From positions 1-57,082 of IMG/VR virus record IMGVR_UViG_3300025383_000031: 57,082 nt of DNA; one strand, given 5' to 3'. The notes beneath the pieces are model-generated. The model ran no database searches and was not told where the DNA came from. It saw only the letters and a list, made by a program, of their open reading frames with translations. The stretch comes from a virus. Within the stretch, counting starts at the first letter, position 1; each line of letters begins with the position of its first letter. Both the position numbers and the translations under genes were made by a program. Positions 1 through 6,767 of this stretch are shown one piece after another.

Positions 1-202
1 TAGGAACTTTACCGCCTGTGGCAATACCATATTGGCGACCACGCTCATAGCACCACTGTGCGGCACCGTGAGAAGCAGTTTCCCACTTGTCATAATCGGG
101 GTCAAATGGGCGACCTGCTACCGCATCTTGTACACCTTTTGTAAAATAACGGTTATGAAGAATAGTGGAAATCTTAGCCTTACGGGTGCTTACTTGTGCC
201 AT
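1..202 (-). CDS. Small phage protein, 3' end outside window
   Basis: The first 67 residues are visible, starting MAQVSTRKAKIST; the gene runs off the left edge. The ATG at 202 has a GGAG ribosome site about 8 bases upstream and a sigma70-like promoter (229-256), so this start is secure. Residues 24-62 carry the pattern VQDAVAGRPFDPDYDKW, then YERGRQYG. That charged, aromatic layout resembles short ribosome-modulation-factor-like proteins, but the similarity is too slight to name it. Function unknown. Confidence 0.7.
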   Translation of the reverse strand, partial: MAQVSTRKAKISTILHNRYFTKGVQDAVAGRPFDPDYDKWETASHGAAQWCYERGRQYGIATGGKVP

Positions 203-228
203 TTTGCCGCTCCATTGCTTATATTAGT

Positions 229-256
229 AATATAACACAGAATTAGAGGATGTCAA
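229..256 (-). promoter_or_regulatory. Sigma70-like promoter for the left-edge gene
   Basis: On the minus strand TTGACA (251-256) is followed after 16 bases by TATATT (229-234). The ribosome site and ATG at 202 follow. The whole leader is nearly repeated at 905-960, upstream of the next gene but one. Confidence 0.75.
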
Positions 257-903
257 GCACTTTTTTTGATCCGCACATAGTGCAAACGGGTCTGATTATT
301 CTCGTCATGCTTGTGAATTCTAGCCGAAATAGAGATAATATCGTCCCGATTTAGCTGTTCTGCAAGCGGAAAACAGACCAAATTTCGGTCAGCAGTAAGG
401 GCGGTATGATACCATTTGTTATAATTGGCGCTATAAACCGCTGATTTAATGGTAACTTCTGCTTCAATACCGTCGCCAACCTGTCCAATATGACGGCTAG
501 TTTCGGCAATAATACGCAGTTCGTCCTTGGCTTTTTCACGACCAATGGCATTAAAATAAGAGTTAGGAACGCTAGCAACTAGTGCTAAGGTCTTGAAATC
601 TTTAGCATTAATCTGCTTTTGTTCTGTCAATAGAACAAGATTCTTCCAATAATCATGTAGAGTGCCAGCAATAAGTTCAATCATCTTGCTGTCAAGATAT
701 TCTAAAATTTGATCAGCGATTTCAATATCTTGTGGCAAATGGTCAAAGTTCACCATATCTGGATTGAGAAATTCACGCATAAGTGCGCCATTGCTCAATT
801 CGCCTTCTTTGGCGTCATAACGCTTGATATACTTGCCATTGACCCGTTGGGCAGCTACAGCGGCAGTCATGGCATCTTTAAGGGAAATTACTTTATCGGA
901 CAT
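253..903 (-). CDS. Conserved hypothetical protein (216 aa)
   Basis: Starts MSDKVISLKDAMTAAVAA at ATG 903. A GGAG site lies about 11 bases upstream and a near-consensus promoter at 933-960. A longer in-frame extension to 999 would cross that promoter and the end of the next gene, so it is rejected. The product is soluble, mixed alpha/beta, with no signal peptide or membrane segment. The C-terminal half is basic (IHKHDENNQTRLHYVRIKK). I recognise no family. Having its own strong host-type promoter suggests early expression. Confidence 0.75.
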   Translation of the reverse strand: MSDKVISLKDAMTAAVAAQRVNGKYIKRYDAKEGELSNGALMREFLNPDMVNFDHLPQDIEIADQILEYLDSKMIELIAGTLHDYWKNLVLLTEQKQINAKDFKTLALVASVPNSYFNAIGREKAKDELRIIAETSRHIGQVGDGIEAEVTIKSAVYSANYNKWYHTALTADRNLVCFPLAEQLNRDDIISISARIHKHDENNQTRLHYVRIKKSA

Positions 904-932
904 ATCGCTAGTTCTCCATTGCTTATATTCTG

Positions 933-960
933 AATATAACATAGAATTATAGGATGTCAA
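933..960 (-). promoter_or_regulatory. Sigma70-like promoter
   Basis: TTGACA (955-960), 16-base spacer, TATATT (933-938), reading toward the gene starting at 903. The -35 box overlaps the last codons of the upstream gene (stop at 957). The sequence from the -35 box to the ribosome site closely matches the leader at 205-256. Confidence 0.78.
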
Positions 961-1367
961 GACATATTTTGGATGGCTTGTCCTAAATCTCCGCCGCAAA
1001 GTTCTATCATCATGCTAAGTTCGCCATCCATTAGGAATAGTTCGCCCTTGCTCATTTGATAAAACCAAGGGTAGGCATGATAACGGTCCATTAACACAAG
1101 TTCTTTGCCGTTAATTTGATATTTTCGCCTATCAATCTGATGCTCGTAAAATTTATAACCAGCAGTACGAATTAATTCAAATGCAGTGTTGTTAAGCCTA
1201 TATCCAAAATTTTTGTTGTTATTATACCAATAAAGAATATAGATATTTTTTTGATTTATATTTGGAATAAATGCATCTTCGCCATGTGCAAGATGAAATA
1301 ATTCATGTGTCCAATCTGTTTTAGATTTTTGTAACACTTGATTGTGTTGGATAAATTGCTGCGCCAC
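957..1367 (-). CDS. Hypothetical protein (136 aa)
   Basis: Starts MAQQFIQHNQVLQK inside the end of the preceding gene, a 47-base overlap in another frame, which suggests translational coupling. It has a WTHELFHLAHGED stretch (H-E-x-x-H-x-x-H-like, but not a clean HExxH zinc motif) and is rich in aromatic residues (YILYWYNNN, YHAYPWFYQM). No family recognised. The base composition is AT-rich, as in its small neighbours. Confidence 0.6.
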   Translation of the reverse strand: MAQQFIQHNQVLQKSKTDWTHELFHLAHGEDAFIPNINQKNIYILYWYNNNKNFGYRLNNTAFELIRTAGYKFYEHQIDRRKYQINGKELVLMDRYHAYPWFYQMSKGELFLMDGELSMMIELCGGDLGQAIQNMS

Positions 1368-1632
1368 TGTTTAATAATACCACACTAAACTTTGTAGTTT
1401 TAAATTGAACATTGAGTTTTTTACAAAGATTGATGGCATGACCAGGATTAGAAAAACTTGTTTTCTTATATTTTGGACCACCGTATGTTGCAACCATGCT
1501 AGTAGTTTTAAAATTGATTGGTTTATTATCATAGAAGATAGCCCAAATTCCATCACTGGCCAATATTTGGTCTGATTTGTATGTAGTTTTATTCGTAATT
1601 TCTAATAGAATATTTGGTTTTGGTCTTGACAT
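1321..1632 (-). CDS. Hypothetical protein (103 aa)
   Basis: Starts MSRPKPNILLEITNKTTYK at 1632 and overlaps the next gene. It is basic in the centre (GGPKYKKTSFSNPGHAINLC), followed by a hydrophobic beta-like segment (KFSVVLLNSGAAIY). No recognised domain. The upstream intergenic segment (1633-1673) holds a possible late-type AATAAATA box. Confidence 0.6.
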   Translation of the reverse strand: MSRPKPNILLEITNKTTYKSDQILASDGIWAIFYDNKPINFKTTSMVATYGGPKYKKTSFSNPGHAINLCKKLNVQFKTTKFSVVLLNSGAAIYPTQSSVTKI

Positions 1633-1648
1633 AATTGATTACTACATA

Positions 1649-1656
1649 TATTTATT
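1649..1656 (-). promoter_or_regulatory. Possible late-type promoter box AATAAATA
   Basis: AATAAATA on the minus strand, 16 bases before the ATG at 1632. It resembles the T4 late -10 element TATAAATA. In such AT-rich DNA a single degenerate match is weak evidence. Confidence 0.3.
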
Positions 1657-1673
1657 ACTTGTAATATACGTAG

Positions 1674-1898
1674 TTAAAAATTTTCCCCATTTAATTCTAT
1701 CGTAATAATTTGTGATTCGTCAACTTTAGTTTGCAATTCATCAATTTTATTTTCAAGTTCAAGAACATATGCAAGAATATCAGCCAGTTCTTTTGTTACA
1801 TTTACTATAGTTTCTTTATCAAGTACTAAATTATTACCAACGATGGTTTGACCACGGTTGATAAATTCACGGACATGAAATGTTCTAGGCGGTCTCAT
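1674..1898 (-). CDS. Small coiled-coil protein (74 aa)
   Basis: Begins MRPPRTFHVREFINRGQTI. The ATG at 1898 is preferred to the one at 1907 because AAGGA lies about 9 bases upstream of 1898 but abuts 1907. The C-terminal half has a leucine/isoleucine heptad pattern (LADILAYVLELENKIDELQT), predicting a short coiled coil and self-assembly. The start lies inside the end of the upstream gene. Function unknown. Confidence 0.55.
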   Translation of the reverse strand: MRPPRTFHVREFINRGQTIVGNNLVLDKETIVNVTKELADILAYVLELENKIDELQTKVDESQIITIELNGENF

Positions 1899-2364
1899 TC
1901 GTAACATTCCTTAACTTTTCTGATTGTTCAATTTTAGTCTTATATGGACCATGATATGAATAACGTTGTAACGTAATAAGTTTAGGGCAATATTCAGCTA
2001 CCCAAACCTTATCATATTTTACAACATAATAACCTGCACAAAAATAACTGCTACTTTTGTTATTTTTTGTATAGATTGGAAGTTTAAGTTTCACATTCCA
2101 AATCTGATTAAATGTTGAATGACTTGTAGGATATCCATAAACTTCTGTTTCTTTTGATTTATTTTTAAATTCAGTAGTTTTACGGACAATTGTGATATTT
2201 TTTTTCTCAACCATTTCTTGCATATTTGGAAATATTTCCATAGTATCACTTACAGTGCAACGAATGCCGCTGTTAGTTTGTGCAATATTTCCAATACGCT
2301 CGCCTTTATCGTTTTCAATAATCCAAAAACGATTTTCTACGATGCTTTTAGCCTTGAGTGTCAT
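1885..2364 (-). CDS. Hypothetical beta-rich protein (159 aa)
   Basis: Starts MTLKAKSIVENRFWIIEND at 2364, within the last codons of the upstream membrane-protein gene. The N-terminal part alternates short strands and turns (FWIIENDKGERIGNIAQTN). The centre is lysine-rich, and two paired cysteines (YFCAGYYVV, AEYCPKL) lie about 25 residues apart. Not recognised. It belongs to the small-gene string downstream of the RNase H promoter. Confidence 0.6.
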   Translation of the reverse strand: MTLKAKSIVENRFWIIENDKGERIGNIAQTNSGIRCTVSDTMEIFPNMQEMVEKKNITIVRKTTEFKNKSKETEVYGYPTSHSTFNQIWNVKLKLPIYTKNNKSSSYFCAGYYVVKYDKVWVAEYCPKLITLQRYSYHGPYKTKIEQSEKLRNVTNETA

Positions 2365-2557
2365 CTTTAATCTTTCCTTCAATCATGTCAAACAGCGAAT
2401 TATATTCACTACGAACTTCAATGAATGATGCCCACCCAATAGCAGCAACAATATCCATTAGAACACGGTCATGATCAACATTCCAGTATTCATAAATCTC
2501 AAATAGAAATACACCAAGAACTGCCCATGGAAAGTATTTGACAAAAAAATTACGCAT
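2348..2557 (-). CDS. Small membrane protein (69 aa)
   Basis: Starts MRNFFVKYFPWAVLGVFLFE, so one hydrophobic membrane helix lies at about residues 8-22. An acidic/amphipathic tail follows (VRSEYNSLFDMIEGKIKDD). An AAAGGA ribosome site precedes ATG 2557, which overlaps the end of the RNase H gene by 8 bases. Probably an inner-membrane protein made early with RNase H. Role unknown. Confidence 0.6.
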   Translation of the reverse strand: MRNFFVKYFPWAVLGVFLFEIYEYWNVDHDRVLMDIVAAIGWASFIEVRSEYNSLFDMIEGKIKDDTQG

Positions 2558-3551
2558 ATGTGGTATCCTTTACAAGTGGTTTGCCAAGTATTTCGGCAAT
2601 AGGTTGAACATTTTCACTAAGTTTAGCAAGTTCATACTTACTACAGAACTTAATTAACTGTGTGCCAATCTGACGATTTTCTTTAGGATTAACTGCAATC
2701 AGGGCAGCGTCAATAGCATCACGAATTTCCTGTGGTTGTGCAGTAAGATCAACAAGCACACGGTTTTCTTCATAACGGTCAAGCACACGATGCTCAACGC
2801 CGTTGTGATCAACCCAACGTTGCAACATCATATTATTCCATGCATAACCTTTACGATCACGATCTGAATAGGCTTCTGTAAGACCTACCTTTTTAGAACT
2901 ACCCTTGGTGCGAACGCCAGGATTTGCAGTCATAATATTATCTGTTGGATCACCTCGCATACACTTTTCAAATAGAATAAACTTAGGATCACCAACAGTC
3001 TTTGGTGCTTTTGTAAGCTTGTCTATAACAGGCTTGCCGCTATCTTCAAAGAAACCTTGTAAGGTAATATGCTGATTGGTCATACCATTGTAGATAGTAA
3101 CTTTATCGCTGAGCAACTGATAAAAATCAGTGTCATTGGATAGGATAATGTGTTCATCATTGGGATGTAGTGCAGTCCAACGAGCAATGACATCATCTGC
3201 TTCTGCACGTTCAACACGGATTACGCTGCAGTTAGTGCGTTCATCAATCCATTTTGTAAAGTCACTATATACTTCCCAAAACTCTTTATCCTCTTCTGCT
3301 TCACGAACTGTCATCTTAGATTTGACAACAGCACGATTTGCTTTATAGGTTGTATTATGATCCTTGCGCCAACTACGAGCCTCAAGCGCAAAAATAACAT
3401 GATCTGGCTTATGCAGGCGATGCATCTTTTGTATAACGTTAAACATAATATGCAACGCTAAGCCAATCTTTTGCCATGTATCTGCACCACGTGCAGTACT
3501 GTGACGCGCACGAGCAAACAGGTTTGCTGTATCTACGAGAAGATATTTCAT
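2550..3551 (-). CDS. rnh: RNase H / FEN1-type 5'-3' exonuclease
   Basis: A 333-residue protein of the T4 RNase H / flap endonuclease family, which removes RNA primers and 5' flaps during lagging-strand synthesis. Metal-binding aspartates and glutamates are visible in order: MKYLLVDTANLFARA (residue 7), VERAEADDVIARW (about 118-125), LSNDTDFYQLL (about 140) and CMRGDPTDNI (about 195-200). Between them lies a basic helical-arch-like segment rich in K and R. The length fits (T4 protein about 305). It is transcribed from its own sigma70-like promoter, whose -10 box ends 6 bases before the ATG. Confidence 0.88.
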   Translation of the reverse strand: MKYLLVDTANLFARARHSTARGADTWQKIGLALHIMFNVIQKMHRLHKPDHVIFALEARSWRKDHNTTYKANRAVVKSKMTVREAEEDKEFWEVYSDFTKWIDERTNCSVIRVERAEADDVIARWTALHPNDEHIILSNDTDFYQLLSDKVTIYNGMTNQHITLQGFFEDSGKPVIDKLTKAPKTVGDPKFILFEKCMRGDPTDNIMTANPGVRTKGSSKKVGLTEAYSDRDRKGYAWNNMMLQRWVDHNGVEHRVLDRYEENRVLVDLTAQPQEIRDAIDAALIAVNPKENRQIGTQLIKFCSKYELAKLSENVQPIAEILGKPLVKDTTYA

Positions 3552-3557
3552 GATACT

Positions 3558-3586
3558 AATATAATGCCTTATTAGGGGTTTGTCAA
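3558..3586 (-). promoter_or_regulatory. Sigma70-like promoter for RNase H
   Basis: TTGACA (3581-3586), 17 bases, TATATT (3558-3563), then only six bases to ATG 3551. Transcription starting 6-7 bases after the -10 box would give a leaderless or nearly leaderless message. No Shine-Dalgarno sequence is seen. Confidence 0.75.
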
Positions 3587-3589
3587 GTA

Positions 3590-4045
3590 TTAACTGAATT
3601 CACTAAGACCATCGCCTAGATCACGACGACTAACATAACGACTGCCATCAGGATTTGTTGCTACATTGGCTGGTGGTGGATTACTTGCGAGAATATTGCG
3701 AGCGACATCATTTAGCCAAGCATCAACAAGTGCTTCTGGATTTACTCCACGATAGCCAGCTTGGCGTAACATCTCGATAAACTCTGCGTTCCAATCAAGT
3801 TCCATAGAACCAACTTGTGGATTGGCAGGATCAAAGTCAAACTTAAGAACACGAACTTCTGGTTCAACCTGTGGATGAGTTTCCACAATAGGTTCTTTAA
3901 CTTTTTTTACACGAGGCTTACGGGGCTTCTTAGGTTTTGGTTCTGCGATAGTTTGAGTAGAGGCTGTTGGTGCGCTTACTATTACAGTAGAGGCGGCAGC
4001 GTCGTTATTTTTTGATTTACCAAATAGTTTGTCGAGGAGTCCCAT
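3590..4045 (-). CDS. Conserved phage protein with basic Pro/Lys linker (151 aa)
   Basis: Starts MGLLDKLFGKSKNN, an amphipathic N-terminal helix. A disordered basic hinge (EPKPKKPRKPRVKKVKEP, residues 36-53) follows, then a compact C-terminal domain containing LDWNAEFIEMLRQAGYRG and VDAWLNDVARNIL. The last 25 residues are polar (TNPDGSRYVSRRDLGDG). The hinge would suit nucleic-acid or membrane contact. I recognise the general architecture from T4-like marine phages but know no function. Confidence 0.65.
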   Translation of the reverse strand: MGLLDKLFGKSKNNDAAASTVIVSAPTASTQTIAEPKPKKPRKPRVKKVKEPIVETHPQVEPEVRVLKFDFDPANPQVGSMELDWNAEFIEMLRQAGYRGVNPEALVDAWLNDVARNILASNPPPANVATNPDGSRYVSRRDLGDGLSEFS

Positions 4046-4053
4046 ATTATACC

Positions 4054-4362
4054 TTATTGTTGATAGCAGCGACGTTGGCGACCCATATAGTTACCCCATT
4101 GGTCAAATACTGGTTCCATACGGCAAAATACCTGTGGTTGATATGGTTGTCCGTAATATTGTTGTTGGTTTTGTTGCGCCATACCACCTAAAATACCACC
4201 GATAATCAAACCGCCAACCATTGGAGCGACCCAATTGCCACCACCGCCACCACCGCCATAACCAGGACGAGGACCATGATGGTAACGCCAGTCATCGGCA
4301 TTTGCTGCCGTTGCGGAAATTAATGTTGCGGCTGCAAGTAGGATTGCTAGGGTCTTACGCAT
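4054..4362 (-). CDS. Secreted glycine-rich protein with signal peptide (102 aa)
   Basis: The start at 4362 (MRKTLAILLAAATLISATAA) gives a textbook Sec signal peptide with probable cleavage after ANA (residue about 23); a GGAG site lies upstream. The mature protein has a GYGGGGGGG run, a glycine-zipper-like hydrophobic segment (VAPMVGGLIIGGILGGMAQQ), a Gln-rich stretch and two cysteines at the C-terminus (FCRMEP, RRCYQQ). Glycine-zipper periplasmic proteins often associate with outer membranes. A role in envelope modification or superinfection exclusion is only a guess. Confidence 0.7.
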   Translation of the reverse strand: MRKTLAILLAAATLISATAANADDWRYHHGPRPGYGGGGGGGNWVAPMVGGLIIGGILGGMAQQNQQQYYGQPYQPQVFCRMEPVFDQWGNYMGRQRRCYQQ

Positions 4363-4388
4363 GGTGGTTCTCCAATTGAATATAAACC

Positions 4389-4416
4389 AATATAACATAT
4401 TTATTGGCTTTGTCAA
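4389..4416 (-). promoter_or_regulatory. Sigma70-like promoter for the secreted Gly-rich protein
   Basis: TTGACA (4411-4416), 16 bases, TATATT (4389-4394) on the minus strand. A 26-base leader contains GGAGAACC before ATG 4362. Confidence 0.75.
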
Positions 4417-4419
4417 GGG

Positions 4420-4659
4420 TTAATTTAACTTATTTTTTGCTTCAAATTCAGCAATAACTTGCTCGGCGTTGCCAGTTAAAACCGCATAAGTTTCTTCTAA
4501 ATCTTCTATTTCTGGTGCGTCTGTTTCCAGATACTCATAGATTTCAGCAATAGGAATTTTGTCTCGCCCTAATGCGGTCTGGTCCCTAATATATTTCAAT
4601 ATCAGATATTCAACTTCTTCTTGAGTAATGTCAATCTCTAAAAATTCCTCTTCGGTCAT
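4420..4659 (-). CDS. Small acidic helical protein (79 aa)
   Basis: Starts MTEEEFLEIDITQEEVEY at an ATG that overlaps the stop of the upstream gene (TAATG junction), so it is translationally coupled. It is strongly acidic and largely helical. A DNA-mimic or protein-inhibitor role would fit the acidity, but nothing specific supports it. Unknown function. Confidence 0.6.
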   Translation of the reverse strand: MTEEEFLEIDITQEEVEYLILKYIRDQTALGRDKIPIAEIYEYLETDAPEIEDLEETYAVLTGNAEQVIAEFEAKNKLN

Positions 4660-4961
4660 TAGCGATTACTCAAAATATATTGGACGATGACTTCACTTAG
4701 CCGCTCACCCAAATTTTCAGTATCATTGATAACATGCAGTTCATTAAGCCCACGATCTTTGATATTATCATAGCGATGAAACTCTACAATATAACCACCA
4801 TTGGCAACATGCAATTTCATATTGATACCATCAGCGCCAATTCTATCTGGACCACGCATTAATCCATTTCCATTAGCAACGGTCAGTATGCTACTTTCTT
4901 GTTGTGATGCTTCCCACGCCTTCTTTGCTTGCTTCGCAAACCATTTATCAAACCACTTCAC
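4659..4961 (-). CDS. Conserved T4-superfamily hypothetical protein (100 aa)
   Basis: Starts MKWFDKWFAKQAKKAWEA, an aromatic, basic amphipathic helix. A beta-rich domain follows with GADGINMKLHVANGGYIVEF and a conserved HVINDTENLGERLSEVI end. I have a general recollection of this arrangement from T4-like phages of marine bacteria, annotated as hypothetical. It sits between an acidic protein and a 213-residue paralogue in one operon. Confidence 0.65.
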   Translation of the reverse strand: MKWFDKWFAKQAKKAWEASQQESSILTVANGNGLMRGPDRIGADGINMKLHVANGGYIVEFHRYDNIKDRGLNELHVINDTENLGERLSEVIVQYILSNR

Positions 4962-5589
4962 TGCTTACTCCTATTTTCTGTAATAATTTTGTTGGATGAA
5001 AATTTAAAAATTTTTTAAGAAAATCAATATTATGTTGTTGCATTTCACATCCTACTGTGTTTAAAAATTTTTCCAACCCTTTAAGTGTCCAAACTTCCTG
5101 AGTTTTTACATTCAGGTCAGCTTTTTTCATTGCCACCTTATATCCTTTAAATATTTCGCTATTATAATCTTTTAATAATTTTTTTGTATATCCAATGTAA
5201 TTTCCATCATAATAGCTTCCTTCGGTGTTATAGAAAAACGCTTGTTTATTTGCCGCTAATCTAATATGTGATCTATAATCAGTATATAAACAAATTTTAA
5301 ATTCTTCGGCATTTATCCAATCTTTAATATCATTGCAATGAAAATATATCTTTCTTAAGGTATTTTTTTCTTTTTTTGTTAATGTATTTTCTGGCCATAC
5401 TTCATTATTTTTCCAAGATTTTATATCTAAAATATCAAATTGTTTTTTATTAATCTCAAGATATGGTTTGCCTTCTAGATAACAATAAAAATTATCAGTT
5501 AATAATAGTTGGTGGAGCAAATAAAATCCACCACATCCGCCATAATAGAAAATATTTAAATCGTCACTGGAAGCGTCGTTCAATGTCAT
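4948..5589 (-). CDS. Hypothetical protein, paralogue of 6768-7409
   Basis: The start at 5589 (MTLNDASSDDLNIFYYGGCG) gives exactly 213 residues, the length of the second copy at 6768-7409. The upstream extension lies inside the cupin gene. Both copies share DLNIFxYGGCG near the N-terminus, HQLxLT, KSWK, YTDxxSxxR, GLEKxLNxxG, NIDF and HPxKLxQK. The early glycine-rich turn after a beta strand could be a nucleotide or PAPS loop, as in sulfotransferases, but the match is not convincing. AT-rich, moron-like. Confidence 0.65.
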   Translation of the reverse strand: MTLNDASSDDLNIFYYGGCGGFYLLHQLLLTDNFYCYLEGKPYLEINKKQFDILDIKSWKNNEVWPENTLTKKEKNTLRKIYFHCNDIKDWINAEEFKICLYTDYRSHIRLAANKQAFFYNTEGSYYDGNYIGYTKKLLKDYNSEIFKGYKVAMKKADLNVKTQEVWTLKGLEKFLNTVGCEMQQHNIDFLKKFLNFHPTKLLQKIGVSSEVV

Positions 5590-5911
5590 CTTCTCTACAT
5601 GCTTCGCCATATTGTGTTTCAATAATAACGAGTGGTTCTTTGCCAATATTAATAACTTGGTGCCAGTTACCAACTGGAATTTTAATAGTTTCACCTACTT
5701 GTAAAACTTCGGTTCGGTCATTATACATAGTATCGCTATGATTTGTAACAATCCTGGCAACACCACTTTGGACTACCCAAAATTCACTGCGTTTTTTATG
5801 CTTTTGGTAACTTAAACAATGGCTTGGTTTTACAACCAGTTGTTTTACTTTAACATTACCAGTATCATATAGGACTGTAAAATTTCCCCAAATTCTTTCT
5901 TCACTAATCAT
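5564..5911 (-). CDS. Cupin, mannose-6-phosphate isomerase type II-like
   Basis: A 115-residue single cupin barrel matching the C-terminal domain of ManC/WbpW-type bifunctional enzymes. It shows RIWGNFTVLYD at the N-terminus, the metal-site motif SYQKHKKRSEFWVVQSGVAR (H, then E), IPVGNWHQVINIG (second metal motif) and the typical end IIETQYGEACREDDIERRF. The guanylyltransferase domain is missing, so only isomerase or epimerase-type sugar-phosphate chemistry is expected. Such stand-alone domains in phages usually accompany sugar-nucleotide or surface-glycan modification. Confidence 0.85.
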   Translation of the reverse strand: MISEERIWGNFTVLYDTGNVKVKQLVVKPSHCLSYQKHKKRSEFWVVQSGVARIVTNHSDTMYNDRTEVLQVGETIKIPVGNWHQVINIGKEPLVIIETQYGEACREDDIERRFQ

Positions 5912-6209
5912 TATACTTTTCTCTTTGCATAGGTAATTTCATGGCAGCAAACGCCGCTGCTTCATTATTATTAAATTGTATATTAACTTTACCCAATCCG
6001 CAAGTTAAAAATGAAAAATCTTCACCATATCGGTAACCTGCTTCGCCCAATGCATTGCAGATAATACAAGCGGCTTCTACGTCTTGGTAGTTGGCATTTA
6101 ACGCACCGCCTTCTACATAATCACCAGGGTCAATCATATAACCATTTGATACTGATCGCTGTGTGAGTGCTTTACTTGGAAATTCAAGTATGAGAGGTTT
6201 GTTTAACAT
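5904..6209 (-). CDS. Hypothetical protein (101 aa)
   Basis: Starts MLNKPLILEFPSKALTQRS and overlaps both neighbours by a few bases. The centre (ACIICNALGEAGYRYGEDF) resembles the middle of the next upstream protein (IFNHHGLRNGQDYVFLQ), so the two small genes may share a fold: strand, helix, G-x-x-x-G-x-D-[FY] turn, strand. Function unknown. Confidence 0.55.
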   Translation of the reverse strand: MLNKPLILEFPSKALTQRSVSNGYMIDPGDYVEGGALNANYQDVEAACIICNALGEAGYRYGEDFSFLTCGLGKVNIQFNNNEAAAFAAMKLPMQREKYND

Positions 6210-6469
6210 GCATATGCCAACATAAAAAAACTTACATGCTGTTCATCGGCAAACATAACTGGTAATTCTGTACCATTGTCAAGTTGAAGAAATACATAAT
6301 CTTGTCCGTTACGCAATCCATGATGATTAAAAATTTCTTTTAATTGTTGCATCGCTATATTGCGCTTATTCCACAGCCCATATCTAGGCGTGTTATTTAA
6401 TTTTGCAAGCGGAAATCTTGCTATTTTAGCTTCATCTTTATTGAAAACTGCAACATCTAGGTTTGGCAC
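6203..6469 (-). CDS. Hypothetical protein (88 aa), GTG start
   Basis: The reading frame opens at GTG 6469 (PNLDVAVFNKDEAKIARF follows), with AGGA upstream. It has a helix-plus-strand core (QQLKEIFNHHGLRNGQDYVF) and ends in VSFFMLAYAC. It overlaps the next gene by 7 bases. An 11-base inverted repeat covers the start codon. No family recognised. Confidence 0.5.
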   Translation of the reverse strand: MPNLDVAVFNKDEAKIARFPLAKLNNTPRYGLWNKRNIAMQQLKEIFNHHGLRNGQDYVFLQLDNGTELPVMFADEQHVSFFMLAYAC

Positions 6470-6756
6470 TGGCAGTGTCCTGTTAATTACTGCAAGTTAA
6501 TCTGATCACGCTGAGCAAAAAACTCAGCATCGACAGTCCAATTATTTTTTACTTCTTCACCACGCTTAATCTTCTCAAAAAGTGAGTATGGTGTGTTACG
6601 ACGATAAAGATCACCTTCATTAAAACGATAACCATAGTCTCGACAAAAATTACGATATGCATCCAAGTCATTGAATACACGATTTACATTTGAATTACGA
6701 ATCATTTATTTTCTCTTTTATTAGAGGTTAATATTATTATGGACTTGCCAGTGCCA
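6464..6756. repeat. 11-bp inverted repeat flanking a small gene
   Basis: TGGCACTGGCA at 6464-6474 recurs as its exact reverse complement TGCCAGTGCCA at 6746-6756. One copy overlaps the GTG start of the 88-aa gene. The other lies upstream of the 72-aa gene. They could be operator or processing sites; chance cannot be excluded. Confidence 0.4.
6487..6705 (-). CDS. Small hypothetical protein (72 aa)
   Basis: Starts MIRNSNVNRVFNDLDAYRNF; AAAAGAGAA precedes the ATG. It is a basic/aromatic helical protein (NFCRDYGYRFNEGDLYRRN) ending in VDAEFFAQRDQINLQ. It heads a run of overlapping small genes down to 4420. The intergenic region before it (6706-6767) has no convincing consensus promoter. Confidence 0.6.
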   Translation of the reverse strand: MIRNSNVNRVFNDLDAYRNFCRDYGYRFNEGDLYRRNTPYSLFEKIKRGEEVKNNWTVDAEFFAQRDQINLQ

Positions 6757-6767
6757 TAGTTTTTATA

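Noticed and set aside
1275-1310. HExxH-like zinc protease motif in the 136-aa protein
   Set aside because: The sequence HELFHLAH fits H-E-x-x-H, but no third ligand or protease fold is visible in this small protein; not called.
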